Shown: positions 17,523 to 25,612 of the stretch, one piece after another | How positions within the stretch are numbered: position 1 is the stretch's first letter | Layout of the letters: each line of letters starts with the position of its first letter | Origin: Planctomycetota bacterium | GTDB lineage: Bacteria; Planctomycetota; Planctomycetia; Gemmatales; Gemmataceae | Direction of reading: 5' to 3' | DNA length: 61,828 nt | Assembly: GCA_016873225.1 (NCBI GenBank) | Contig: VGXS01000022.1 | Location: forward strand, 1 to 61,828 | Translations under genes and position numbers: made by a program | The notes under the pieces: model-generated | What the model was told of the DNA's origin: nothing | Database searches by the model: none | The model's input: only the letters and a program-made list of their open reading frames with translations

Positions 17523-18206
17523 TCAGAGCGACCAATCAACCGGTGGAAGCCCCCGGGATTGCAGGAACCCGTTCACGCGGGAAAAAGGACGGCTGCCCAG
17601 GAATCCCCGGCGCGCCGAAAGCGGCGAGGGATGGGCCGTGACCACCGCGAGATGCCTGACCGGGTCAAGATCGGCGGTCCGGCGGGCCGCCTCGGCGCCC
17701 CAAAGGAGGAAGGCCCGCGGCCCCGGCTGGGCCGCCACATGCCGAAACGCCTCACCCGTGATTTCCTCCCAACCCAATCCCTTGTGCGACATCGGTTCGC
17801 CCGGCTCGACTGTCAGCAGGGCGTTGAGCAGCAGCACGCCCCGTGAAGCCCATGGAGCGAGGGAACCGTGGCCCGGGGCCTGGACACCTGTGTCGGCCGC
17901 CAGTTCCTTGAGGATGTTGCGGAGGGAGGGCGGCGGCTTCATGGGCCTTGGCACCGAAAAACAGAGGCCCTCCGCCTGATTGGGACCGTGGTAGGGATCC
18001 TGGCCGAGGATCACCACTCGGACATCCTTCGGACCGACGGCCTCAAGGGCGCGAAAAACCATGGGCTCGGGTGGGAGAAAACCGCCGGGATTCCGCAGCG
18101 ATGCCAACCGGCATTCCAGGCGCTCCCATGCCGGCATCAGGCGGTCCGCCAGCAGGGCATGCTTCCACGCCTCGGGCACCCTGTCCCTGAGCCATCCCCG
18201 GCTCAT
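17523..18206 (-). CDS. ung: Uracil-DNA glycosylase
   Basis: 227 residues, the family length. Motif A GQDPYHG at 68-74 holds the catalytic aspartate, CFSVP follows, LLLNALLTV lies mid-chain, and HPSPLSARRGF near 190 is the DNA-intercalating loop. It removes uracil from DNA in base excision repair. Its ATG shares a 4-base ATGA overlap with the stop of the papain-fold hydrolase gene upstream, so the two are translationally coupled although functionally unrelated as far as I know. Confidence 0.95.
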   Translation of the reverse strand: MSRGWLRDRVPEAWKHALLADRLMPAWERLECRLASLRNPGGFLPPEPMVFRALEAVGPKDVRVVILGQDPYHGPNQAEGLCFSVPRPMKPPPSLRNILKELAADTGVQAPGHGSLAPWASRGVLLLNALLTVEPGEPMSHKGLGWEEITGEAFRHVAAQPGPRAFLLWGAEAARRTADLDPVRHLAVVTAHPSPLSARRGFLGSRPFSRVNGFLQSRGLPPVDWSL

Positions 18207-18997
18207 GGCTTTGGCTTGAGGTCGCTTCCGGATCGTCCGGGCGAAGCCAGCGGCGCTGGCTCCCCGGCGGGCCTGTCGAGGATCTCCGCGCCTTGGGGGG
18301 GCGCCGCGCGCCAGGTCCAGGCCGGTTCCAGCACTCCGGACAGGTCGAACTTGTTATCGCTGACAATGTCGAGCGGATAGGTGACCGTTCCCTTGACCAC
18401 CGCCGGGTCGAAAATCCCGAGCATCGTGGCGCCCGTGACGACGATCTCGGCGCAAAGCCAACGCCTTCGGTCCATGTATGTGGTCGCCAGGTACTGTTCC
18501 TTCATGCCGCCCCGGTGCCTGAACGGGGTTCCCTGCAGCAGCAATCGCCAGACGGCGTATTTCTTCCCCACCTGCCTGTACGCGAAGTCAGTCAGTTCCT
18601 GGTCCTTTTCCGGAGTGACGGGAACCTTGTTGCGGCGCACCTGGATCACGCCCTTGAAGTCGCTCAAGCGGGAACCCAGTTCCAAGATGTAGACATGAAG
18701 GGTGTCGTCGGGACCCGACTCCAAAGCGGCCAGGGATCCGTTGCGACGCTTCATGACGATACCGGCGTGAAAGGGTGGGCCGGTGCCGGCCAACGAATAC
18801 AGCCTTTCCCAAAATGGGCTCAAGTCATCGAAGAACAGGATGTCGCCGACGATCGGCTCATAGGGCTTGGCAATCACCCGTCGATTATCGTTCTCGTCGG
18901 ATTCGGACCTGACCAGCCATCCGTAAGGTGCGTTTTGGGCCGCCGCCTGGCATGGCGCGGAAAACGCCACCAGCAGGGCCAAAGCCATCGCTTCCAT
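18203..18997 (-). CDS. Secreted permuted papain-fold (NlpC/P60, YiiX-like) hydrolase
   Basis: 264 residues with a signal peptide (MALALLVAFSAPCQAAA). The circularly permuted order of the YiiX/YebB group is visible: GDILFF then PFHAGIVM (catalytic His) in the first half and WLCAEIV (catalytic Cys) in the second, the reverse of classical NlpC/P60. Such enzymes hydrolyse amide or ester bonds in peptidoglycan or lipids. The tail is Pro-rich. It sits upstream of ung with an ATGA overlap. Confidence 0.75.
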   Translation of the reverse strand: MEAMALALLVAFSAPCQAAAQNAPYGWLVRSESDENDNRRVIAKPYEPIVGDILFFDDLSPFWERLYSLAGTGPPFHAGIVMKRRNGSLAALESGPDDTLHVYILELGSRLSDFKGVIQVRRNKVPVTPEKDQELTDFAYRQVGKKYAVWRLLLQGTPFRHRGGMKEQYLATTYMDRRRWLCAEIVVTGATMLGIFDPAVVKGTVTYPLDIVSDNKFDLSGVLEPAWTWRAAPPQGAEILDRPAGEPAPLASPGRSGSDLKPKP

Positions 18998-19123
18998 GCG
19001 TCCATCCCCCGGGCGCGGGCTCCCGCCCGACGGCCATGCATGGAATCGTCGCGTTGGGGCTGGTTTCGGAAGCCCACGGACGGCCTTGGCGCCAGCCCGC
19101 GCAAACGGTTGCCGTCGCAGGCC

Positions 19124-19924
19124 TTACAATCCGCGAAACCGGGATCGGAGAAACCGGTCGCCAACGACGCCCCCGGTCGCCTCATCGAACGCGAAAAGCG
19201 GCCTGACAAACCGGGGCAAATAACGGCGACGGACCCGCTTTTCCAGGCAGTAAACGGCAATGTCGGCACACAAATCCAACGGCCAGAGCCGGAACGGAAT
19301 GGGGGGAGGCGGCTCAATGATCGCCCCGCTGCCATCCAGCACCTTCGACCTGAGCGGGGAATCAAAAAAACCCGGGCTGAACACGCCGACATGAACCCCG
19401 TCTCCGGCGACTTCAAGCCTGAGGCTTTCGCAAAGCCCGACCAAGGCGCGCTTGGCGGCTCCATAAACCCCGTACCCGGGCACCCCCCGGTGCCCGGCGA
19501 GGCTGGAAACCGCCAGCAGGGCGCCCCCGCGAGCCTTCAACGCCGGCAAGGCCGCCTGGATCGAATGAAAAACCGTCCAAAAATTGGCGCGCATGACCAT
19601 TTCGGCCACCGCGGGAGAGGTTTGGGCCACCGGCGCCCGCAACGAGGTTCCCGCGCAGCAAACCAGAGCATCCAGTCCCCCGGCGACTTCGATGACCCTC
19701 GACACGGCACGGGCGCAATCCGCCGGTTCCGCCGCGTCTCCCCGGCAGGCGACAAGCCTGGATTCGTTCCCCCCCAGGGCCCCGATGGCCGAATTGAGCC
19801 GGTCATTGTCGCGGGCCATCAGGCCGACCACATAACCCCTGCCGGCCAGGCGACGGGCCACCTCAAGGCCCAAACCCGACGACCCGCCTGTCACCAACAC
19901 CGCCCTCGCCGGGCCGGACATCAT
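19124..19924 (-). CDS. Short-chain dehydrogenase/reductase
   Basis: 266 residues from ATG 19924 (MMSGPARAVLVTGG). The Rossmann motif TGGSSGLG lies near residues 11-18, the CAG motif (VCCAGTSL) near 87, and the catalytic Ser-Tyr-Lys set appears as SSLAGHRG and GYGVYGAAKRAL. A basic C-terminal segment (KRVRRRYLPRF) resembles the membrane-associated 3-ketodihydrosphingosine reductase-like SDRs, but the substrate is not determinable. It is divergent from ilvC. Confidence 0.85.
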   Translation of the reverse strand: MMSGPARAVLVTGGSSGLGLEVARRLAGRGYVVGLMARDNDRLNSAIGALGGNESRLVACRGDAAEPADCARAVSRVIEVAGGLDALVCCAGTSLRAPVAQTSPAVAEMVMRANFWTVFHSIQAALPALKARGGALLAVSSLAGHRGVPGYGVYGAAKRALVGLCESLRLEVAGDGVHVGVFSPGFFDSPLRSKVLDGSGAIIEPPPPIPFRLWPLDLCADIAVYCLEKRVRRRYLPRFVRPLFAFDEATGGVVGDRFLRSRFRGL

Positions 19925-19953
19925 GGCGCTAGCTCCCCGCTTGGTGCGATTCG

Positions 19954-19982
19954 TTGGCAATTCCACCGCATTCTGCTAACTT
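19954..19982 (+). promoter_or_regulatory. Candidate sigma70 promoter of ilvC
   Basis: TTGGCA (19954-19959) and TAACTT (19977-19982) with a 17-base spacer, about 50 bases before the ilvC start. It lies between divergent genes. Prediction by eye. Confidence 0.45.
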
Positions 19983-20032
19983 ATGGGTTCGTTTCCGTCG
20001 GGGCTTCGGCGGATCAGTCCTTAGAGGTCGTC

Positions 20033-21085
20033 ATGAAAGAAATCACCATCGGTTCCAGCAAGGAACAGGTTTACGAGCGATCCGACTATCCCGCCGACAA
20101 GATTCGCTCCATCCTCGGCAAGGAAACCATCGCCGTGCTTGGCTACGGGGTCCAGGGCCGCGGCCAGTCACTCAACATGCGCGACAACGGCCTCAAGGTG
20201 ATCATCGGCCTTCGCGACAAGGGCCGCTCGTGGGACCTGGCCCAGCAGGATGGCTGGAAACCCGGTGAAACCCTCTTCTCCATCGAGGATGCCGCCGCCA
20301 AGGGTACCGTCGTGCAGTACCTTCTTTCCGACGCCGGACAAAAGGAAAACTGGCCCCGCATCAAGCCCCACCTCACCGCCGGCAAGGCCCTTTACTTCTC
20401 CCACGGGTTCAGCGTGGTCTACGCCGACCAAACCGGGGTTGTTCCGGGCAAGGACATCGATGTGATCCTTGTGGCGCCCAAGGGCTCGGGAACCTCGGTT
20501 CGCCGCCTCTTCCTCGAGGGCAAGGGCATCAACTCGAGCTTCGCCGTGCATCAGGATGCCACCGGCCGCGCCTATGAGCGCGCCCGGGCGCTCGGCTTTG
20601 CCGTGGGTTCGGGCTACTTGTTCGAAACCACCTTCCAGAAGGAAGTTTACAGCGACCTTACGGGCGAACGGGGCGTGCTGATGGGAGCCATCTACGGCAT
20701 GTGGCTGGCCCAGTACGAAACCCTCAGGGCCCACGGGCACAGCCCGTCCGAAGCGTTCAATGAAACGGTCGAGGAAGCGACCCAGAGCCTTTACCCCCTG
20801 ATTGCCGAGAACGGCATGGACTGGATGTACGCCAACTGCTCGACCACGGCGCAGCGCGGCGCCCTCGACTGGGCTCCCAAGTTCCGTGAGGCCACGCGGC
20901 CTGTGTTTGAGGCGCTTTACGCCAGCGTGACCCGCGGCGATGAGACCCGCCGGGTGCTCGATGTGAACAGCAGGCCCGATTACCGCGAACTGCTTGAAAA
21001 GGAACTCAAGGAGATCCACGAAAGCGAAATGTGGCGCGCCGGCGCCGCGGTTCGCTCGCTCCGGCCCGAACGGCAGGCCCGCTGA
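20033..21085 (+). CDS. ilvC: Ketol-acid reductoisomerase (Bacteroidota/fungal-like sequence type)
   Basis: 350 residues from ATG 20033, preceded by AGAGG at 5 bases. The nucleotide-binding loop GYGVQGRGQSLNMRDNG starts near residue 37. LSDAGQ, YFSHGFS, VAPKGSGTSVRR, FETTFQKEVYSDLTGERG, GHSPSEAFNETVEE and CSTTAQRGALDW supply the acidic metal-binding residues. It performs the second step of valine/isoleucine synthesis. These segments resemble what I remember of Bacteroidota and yeast mitochondrial enzymes more than the common GYGSQGHAHA bacterial type. Monocistronic, with its own terminator. Confidence 0.95.
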   Translation: MKEITIGSSKEQVYERSDYPADKIRSILGKETIAVLGYGVQGRGQSLNMRDNGLKVIIGLRDKGRSWDLAQQDGWKPGETLFSIEDAAAKGTVVQYLLSDAGQKENWPRIKPHLTAGKALYFSHGFSVVYADQTGVVPGKDIDVILVAPKGSGTSVRRLFLEGKGINSSFAVHQDATGRAYERARALGFAVGSGYLFETTFQKEVYSDLTGERGVLMGAIYGMWLAQYETLRAHGHSPSEAFNETVEEATQSLYPLIAENGMDWMYANCSTTAQRGALDWAPKFREATRPVFEALYASVTRGDETRRVLDVNSRPDYRELLEKELKEIHESEMWRAGAAVRSLRPERQAR

Positions 21086-21102
21086 TCCCGCGGGGCGGCA
21101 AA

Positions 21103-21146
21103 AAATATCAGGGGGCCGCCGGTTTTCCGGCGGCCCCCTGATATTT
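21103..21146. terminator. Bidirectional terminator between convergent genes
   Basis: A perfect 20-base inverted repeat (21103-21122 with 21127-21146) encloses a TTTT loop. The arm is AAATATCAGGGGGCCGCCGG. Because each arm starts or ends in A/T, the hairpin is followed by an AT-rich end in both directions. It sits between the stops of ilvC (plus) and the kinase-WD40 gene (minus, 21158) and should terminate both. Confidence 0.85.
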
Positions 21147-21157
21147 CGCAAGGCTCT

Positions 21158-23134
21158 TCAAGAACCGAGCGACCAACCGCGGATCGATCCGTCGGCCCCG
21201 GATGTCCAGGCGAACTTCTCGTCCTTGCTGGCGGTGACTCCGAGGACGGCGCCCTGGTGCCCCGGGCATTCCTTTTTCATTGAAAAGTCCAGAAGCGAGA
21301 ACACGCGAAGAACGCCATCCTGGCAACCCGCCAAAACAAGCCTTGATTGTGGCAGCACCGTCAGGGATCGCACGACGGCGCGCCCGCCGGACACATTATG
21401 CAATTGCCCCGCGGATTCCCGGACCTGCAGTCCGCTGCCACCCGCGATGATGCGCTTGGCCGTGGCATCGTAGGCCAGGGCCAGAACAGGCCCCACCTTG
21501 AACGCCACCCCGCCCTTGGCTAATCGCTCGACGGAATCCCACTGCCTCACGGCGCCATCGTCGCCCGCGGAGAGCAGGACCCTGCCGCTGCCGATGAACT
21601 GGAGCCGGTTCACCTTGCCGGCATGCCGGCCGAGGTCGACATGGGCCACCCGCCCGCCGACTGACCACAGGCGCACCAAGCCCTTGGGATCACCCGCGGG
21701 TGCCTCGCAACCGGTCGCCAGCATCGTGCCGTCGGGATGGAACGCGACGCATGTGACATTCCGGTTGTAACCCGACAACCGCCCCGACTCCTGCCCGGAG
21801 CGGGGATCCCAGAAGTGGACGCCCATGTCGTCGTCAAACAGCCTGTTGCCGGAACTGGCTATCCGATCACCCTTGGGATCATAGGCCAAGGACAGCGTCG
21901 GTCCCTCATTGGGCGTGAACTGGATCAGTTCCCTGCCGGTTTGGGCATCCCACAGGCGAATGGTCTCGTCGCTTCCTCCGCTAACGAGGTTTCGTCCATC
22001 GGGTGAGAGGTCCAGCGAGGTCACTTCGCCGCCGTGGGCCAGGATGAGGCGCGCAACGATCGTGCTGCCGGCTGCCTGCGTTGTCGCCGTGGTGGGAGGC
22101 GCGGGAGACGAGGCGGCCTGGCCGGTGGGCTGCGTGGAGGCGGGCACCTTGCTTGGGTCGGCAAGGAACCCCCTGAGCGCTTCGACCAAATCGCCTGGAC
22201 TCTGGTACCGGTGGTCCGGATCCTTCGCCATGAGTTTTCGAAGGATCTTTTCGAGGGACTCGGGAAGATCGGGACGAAGAGACCGCGTGTTGGGCAACTC
22301 CCCCGAATGATGCTTCCGAATCTTCTGAACCAAGGTGCCGCCCGGGTAGGGCACCTGAGCCGTCAGGAGATAATGAAGCGTGCAACCGAGGCTGTAGAGG
22401 TCGGACCGGGTGTCGGCATTGCGAGGATCATCGGCCTGTTCGGGCGCGATGTAGTCAGGCGTGCCAAGGAAAGACCCCACCTGCGTCAGTTCGGATTGGC
22501 CATTCTCCTCCCGTTGAACCCTGGCCAGTCCCATGTCGAGAATCTTCAGGCGTCCGGGTTTGGTGCCGGGCGACCATTTGTTTTGGGAATCGAGTGGCGA
22601 AGGGCTGATCATCAGGTTGCTGGGCTTGATGTCCCGGTGGACCATGCCCTTATCGCTGGCGTGCTGGAGCGCCTCGGCAGCCTGGATGATGTACGAGACC
22701 GCCGTTTCGAACGGCAGGCCGCCGACTTTCGCCACGATCCTGCTCAGGTCCTGACCTTCGACAAACTCCATTGAAAGATAGGCGATCGGCGCGTTGAGGT
22801 CGGTATGGAAAACCATCACGAAGTTGGGGTGGTTGAGCAAGGCGGCTGACTGGACTTCCTGCTCGAACCTGCGGCGCACATCGGGATTGGACAACAGTCC
22901 CGGCTTGATCAGCTTGAGGGCGACGACGCGGTTGAGGCCAAGTTGCTTGGCCTTGAAGATCACTCCCATACCGCCCCGGGCCAATTCCCCAAGCAACTCA
23001 TGGCCGGGAATGGATGGCAGTTTCCTGGCGGTGCCCGGCGAGGATTTGGCAGGCGCGGCGGATGGCGGGGCGGGGGGAGGATTTGTCCCTCCCTCTCCAT
23101 CCAGCATCGTGTGTTCCTCAGGCCCCGAAGCCAT
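21158..23134 (-). CDS. Serine/threonine protein kinase with C-terminal WD40 propeller
   Basis: 658 residues. A Pro/Ala-rich leader (1-40) precedes the kinase domain: GELARGGMG near 50, Lys in VALKLI near 74, HRDIKPSN near 164, DMG in place of DFG, GTPDYIAPEQ, ending near 320 with HRYQSPGDLVEAL. A Ser/Thr/Ala/Pro linker follows. From about 365 there are around seven WD40-type blades (LDLSPDGRNLVSGGSDETIRLWD is the clearest). There is no transmembrane helix, so it is probably cytoplasmic; the propeller would bind partners. A second in-frame ATG at 23107 is possible. It is divergent from the PNPOx-like gene. Confidence 0.93.
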   Translation of the reverse strand: MASGPEEHTMLDGEGGTNPPPAPPSAAPAKSSPGTARKLPSIPGHELLGELARGGMGVIFKAKQLGLNRVVALKLIKPGLLSNPDVRRRFEQEVQSAALLNHPNFVMVFHTDLNAPIAYLSMEFVEGQDLSRIVAKVGGLPFETAVSYIIQAAEALQHASDKGMVHRDIKPSNLMISPSPLDSQNKWSPGTKPGRLKILDMGLARVQREENGQSELTQVGSFLGTPDYIAPEQADDPRNADTRSDLYSLGCTLHYLLTAQVPYPGGTLVQKIRKHHSGELPNTRSLRPDLPESLEKILRKLMAKDPDHRYQSPGDLVEALRGFLADPSKVPASTQPTGQAASSPAPPTTATTQAAGSTIVARLILAHGGEVTSLDLSPDGRNLVSGGSDETIRLWDAQTGRELIQFTPNEGPTLSLAYDPKGDRIASSGNRLFDDDMGVHFWDPRSGQESGRLSGYNRNVTCVAFHPDGTMLATGCEAPAGDPKGLVRLWSVGGRVAHVDLGRHAGKVNRLQFIGSGRVLLSAGDDGAVRQWDSVERLAKGGVAFKVGPVLALAYDATAKRIIAGGSGLQVRESAGQLHNVSGGRAVVRSLTVLPQSRLVLAGCQDGVLRVFSLLDFSMKKECPGHQGAVLGVTASKDEKFAWTSGADGSIRGWSLGS

Positions 23135-23244
23135 GGTTCGACACCGCGCGCGTCCAAGGAAATTGGGAAAACGGGAATCAACTGCCGTTCATTCTGATTC
23201 ACTATTGTATCAGACTCCATCTAGCCTTGAATGGATTGATCAAA

Positions 23245-23835
23245 ATGAGTGAACGCCGCGAACCGTCATCACCGATTCATCTTGCCCCCAAGGAACTGGT
23301 CGCATGGCTGGCCGGCCAATGGCGCGACTCCGTTTCCAACCCCGATTCGCCCTACAGGCTGCCCATTTTGGTGACCATGGCGGGAAGTCCGGCGGGCAGG
23401 ACCGTGGTGGTGCGTGAAGCTGGAGAAAGCCCCCTGGAGGTTCACTTCCATACCGACCTTCGCTCGGCCAAGGTTGCCCAGTTGCGTGAATCACCGGCAT
23501 GCCTGCTTGTCTGGTATGACGCGCGATCCCGAATCCAGGTGCAAGCCCGCGGGCAAGCCCGCCTCCATTCCGGCGATGAGAGGGCGAGGCAGGCATGGGA
23601 ACCATTGCCGGTTCACAATGGCCGCCAATACGGCCAGGTGGAATTCCCGGGAACCTCGCTGAGCCATCCCTTGGCCGAGGTATTACCCGAAAAGGAAGAT
23701 GGTTGGCGGAATTTCTGTCTGGGAATCGTTGGCATCGCTGACTTGGAACTTTTGCAACTTGATCGGGATGGAAACATTCGCTGCCGCGTCGAACCATCCG
23801 GAGGCGGATGGATCAAGAGATGGATCGCGCCCTGA
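23245..23835 (+). CDS. Pyridoxamine 5'-phosphate oxidase-like flavoprotein
   Basis: 196 residues from ATG 23245; the open frame upstream lies antisense to the kinase leader. It has a split-barrel FMN-binding layout: RTVVVREAGESPLEVHFHTDLRS (residues 53-75; phosphate-binding strand RTVVVR), KVAQLRESPACLLVWYDARSRIQVQARGQA, and a C-terminal WRNFCLGIVGIADLELLQLD. This matches the Alr4036/PNPOx family rather than a full PdxH, whose C-terminal signature is not seen. Substrate unknown. Confidence 0.78.
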   Translation: MSERREPSSPIHLAPKELVAWLAGQWRDSVSNPDSPYRLPILVTMAGSPAGRTVVVREAGESPLEVHFHTDLRSAKVAQLRESPACLLVWYDARSRIQVQARGQARLHSGDERARQAWEPLPVHNGRQYGQVEFPGTSLSHPLAEVLPEKEDGWRNFCLGIVGIADLELLQLDRDGNIRCRVEPSGGGWIKRWIAP

Positions 23836-23952
23836 TGCCGCGGGATTGTTTAACTGTTTGGTCTTTATTGTTTGTCTGTCAGGGCCGGTATTCGTACCTT
23901 GAGAGAAATCACTTCGTTTGGCCGCGCTTGGATCGTTCACCGGAGGCCTGAC

Positions 23953-25575
23953 ATGAAATACCAGCAATTCCTGATCACAGTGGCCCTGTCGGTCTGGTTG
24001 GCAACGAGCCATGTCCGCGCTGGCCCGGGGGAATCGCTAGGTTGGCTACCCGACGACACCATGGTCTCCTTCCGCATCGACTTCAAAGACCTCTGGCGTG
24101 GCCCTCTCGGGGCCGATACCCGCAGGCTGGTCCAGAAGGGCGGTGCGGCATTCGCGCTGCTGCAACTCCAGATGAGCCCGAGGCTGGACGACATCGATGA
24201 GATCTCGGGGGGCGCCTGGGTCGGTCCGGATGGATCACCGGCATTCATTATCGCCATGTCATCCGCCCAGCCTGTTGATGGATTCAAGGCGGCATATAGC
24301 TTTCTGGGCCCCTCGGCACGACCGGGGCCAAGTGGAACATGGGAGGCCGGTGAGTTCCTCATGGCCCGCCCCACGGGAAACGAGTTGATCTTCGGCACCG
24401 GACCGGCGGTGAGGGCCGCGATCGGACGCAAGAAAGGGGTTGCCAAGTCCGAGGGCTTGCTCGAAGGCCAGATCGCGATTCGCATGGACAGGCATCCGGT
24501 GCTTGAGGCTCTCGCGGCGGCCGTGCCCGAACCGTTCGGGCCGCTAGCCATGGCCAAGTCCGCCCGGTTGAACCTGGGCACCTCGGGGGATAAGGCGGAA
24601 GCGCGCCTCACCGTGAGGTATGGCACCGAAAAGGATGCTGAAAAGGCGCTGGAAGCCGTGAACGAGGCGCGGAAGATGGCCAAGCCGTTGTTTGACCAAG
24701 GCAGGGCGCAGGTCAGGCGGGAGTTGGGACAGAAGGCCGAGTCCGACATCGCCAGCCATTTCGGAATGGTGATGGGGCTTGGCTGGCTCAACCTGATGGA
24801 AAAGGGGATTGACGCGCAGAAGGTTGAGAAGAAGGGTTTGGAACTTGCCACGCGGGCCGAGATCGACATCGCCGATCTCAACGGGATCGGGATCGGGCCG
24901 TTGCAAGCTGGAATCGCCGTCGGGATGTTCCTGCCGGCCGTCCAGAAGGTAAGGGATGCGGCGAGTCGCACCGCATCGATGAACAACATGAAAATGCTCG
25001 GCATGGCGCTCCACAATTATGAGGCGTCGATGGGTCGGTTCCCGCCCGCCGTGGTCACCGACAAGGATGGCAAGCCGCTTTACTCCTGGCGCGTGCTCAT
25101 TCTTCCATACATCGAGCAGGAAGCCGTTTTCAGGGCCTGGAAAATGGATGAGCCATGGGATGGTCCCAACAACCGCCGATTATCCGAGATGGTGATCAAG
25201 ACCTTCTGTGAACCGTCAGAACCGCCGTCGAACCGTACCCGCTACCGGGTGTTCCATGGAAACGGCGCCCTTTTTGAGACATCAACGGTCGGGGCCAAAA
25301 AGGGAACCCGCATCAACGAGATACTTGATGGAACATCCAACACGATCATGGTCGTCCAAACCCGTGAAAGCGTACCCTGGGCCGCTCCCGACGAGATCGC
25401 CTACGATCCCAAGAAACCCCTGCCGGAATTAGGCTTGCCTGGCGCGGGCCATTTTCTCGCCGCGTACGCCGATGGTTCCGTCCGAAGCCTCAAGACCACC
25501 ATCAAGCCCCAGTGGCTTCACCAACTGATCCAGAAAGCCGACGGCATTGCCTTGCCGGACGACTTCGACAAGTGA
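23953..25575 (+). CDS. Secreted DUF1559 fusion protein (first of tandem pair)
   Basis: 540 residues from ATG 23953, with GGAGG at 7-8 bases. A signal peptide (1-24) is followed by an unknown domain of about 300 residues (GWLPDDTMVSFRIDFKDLWR at its start). Near residue 320 comes a hydrophobic stretch and the DUF1559 entry motif GMFLPAVQKVRDAASR, then LGMALHNYEASMGRFPPAVV, SWRVLILPYIEQEAVFRAW, NEILDGTSNTIMVVQ and a final AYADGSVRSLK. In ordinary DUF1559 proteins this part follows an N-terminal prepilin leader; here that leader is absent and the pilin-like helix is internal. 37 bases separate it from its paralogue. Confidence 0.85.
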   Translation: MKYQQFLITVALSVWLATSHVRAGPGESLGWLPDDTMVSFRIDFKDLWRGPLGADTRRLVQKGGAAFALLQLQMSPRLDDIDEISGGAWVGPDGSPAFIIAMSSAQPVDGFKAAYSFLGPSARPGPSGTWEAGEFLMARPTGNELIFGTGPAVRAAIGRKKGVAKSEGLLEGQIAIRMDRHPVLEALAAAVPEPFGPLAMAKSARLNLGTSGDKAEARLTVRYGTEKDAEKALEAVNEARKMAKPLFDQGRAQVRRELGQKAESDIASHFGMVMGLGWLNLMEKGIDAQKVEKKGLELATRAEIDIADLNGIGIGPLQAGIAVGMFLPAVQKVRDAASRTASMNNMKMLGMALHNYEASMGRFPPAVVTDKDGKPLYSWRVLILPYIEQEAVFRAWKMDEPWDGPNNRRLSEMVIKTFCEPSEPPSNRTRYRVFHGNGALFETSTVGAKKGTRINEILDGTSNTIMVVQTRESVPWAAPDEIAYDPKKPLPELGLPGAGHFLAAYADGSVRSLKTTIKPQWLHQLIQKADGIALPDDFDK

Positions 25576-25612
25576 TTCCCATCCACCCCGGATTGATTCG
25601 TGGAGGTCGGCG

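Noticed and set aside
18293..20032. Long plus-strand frame leading into ilvC (total 930 residues)
   Set aside because: The upstream 580 residues are antisense to the papain-fold hydrolase and SDR genes; ilvC has its own ribosome binding site and conserved N-terminus at 20033.
23160..23215. CTGAT-N10-ATCAG palindrome between the kinase-WD40 and PNPOx-like genes
   Set aside because: Arms are only five bases and no second copy was noticed, so an operator call would be unsupported.
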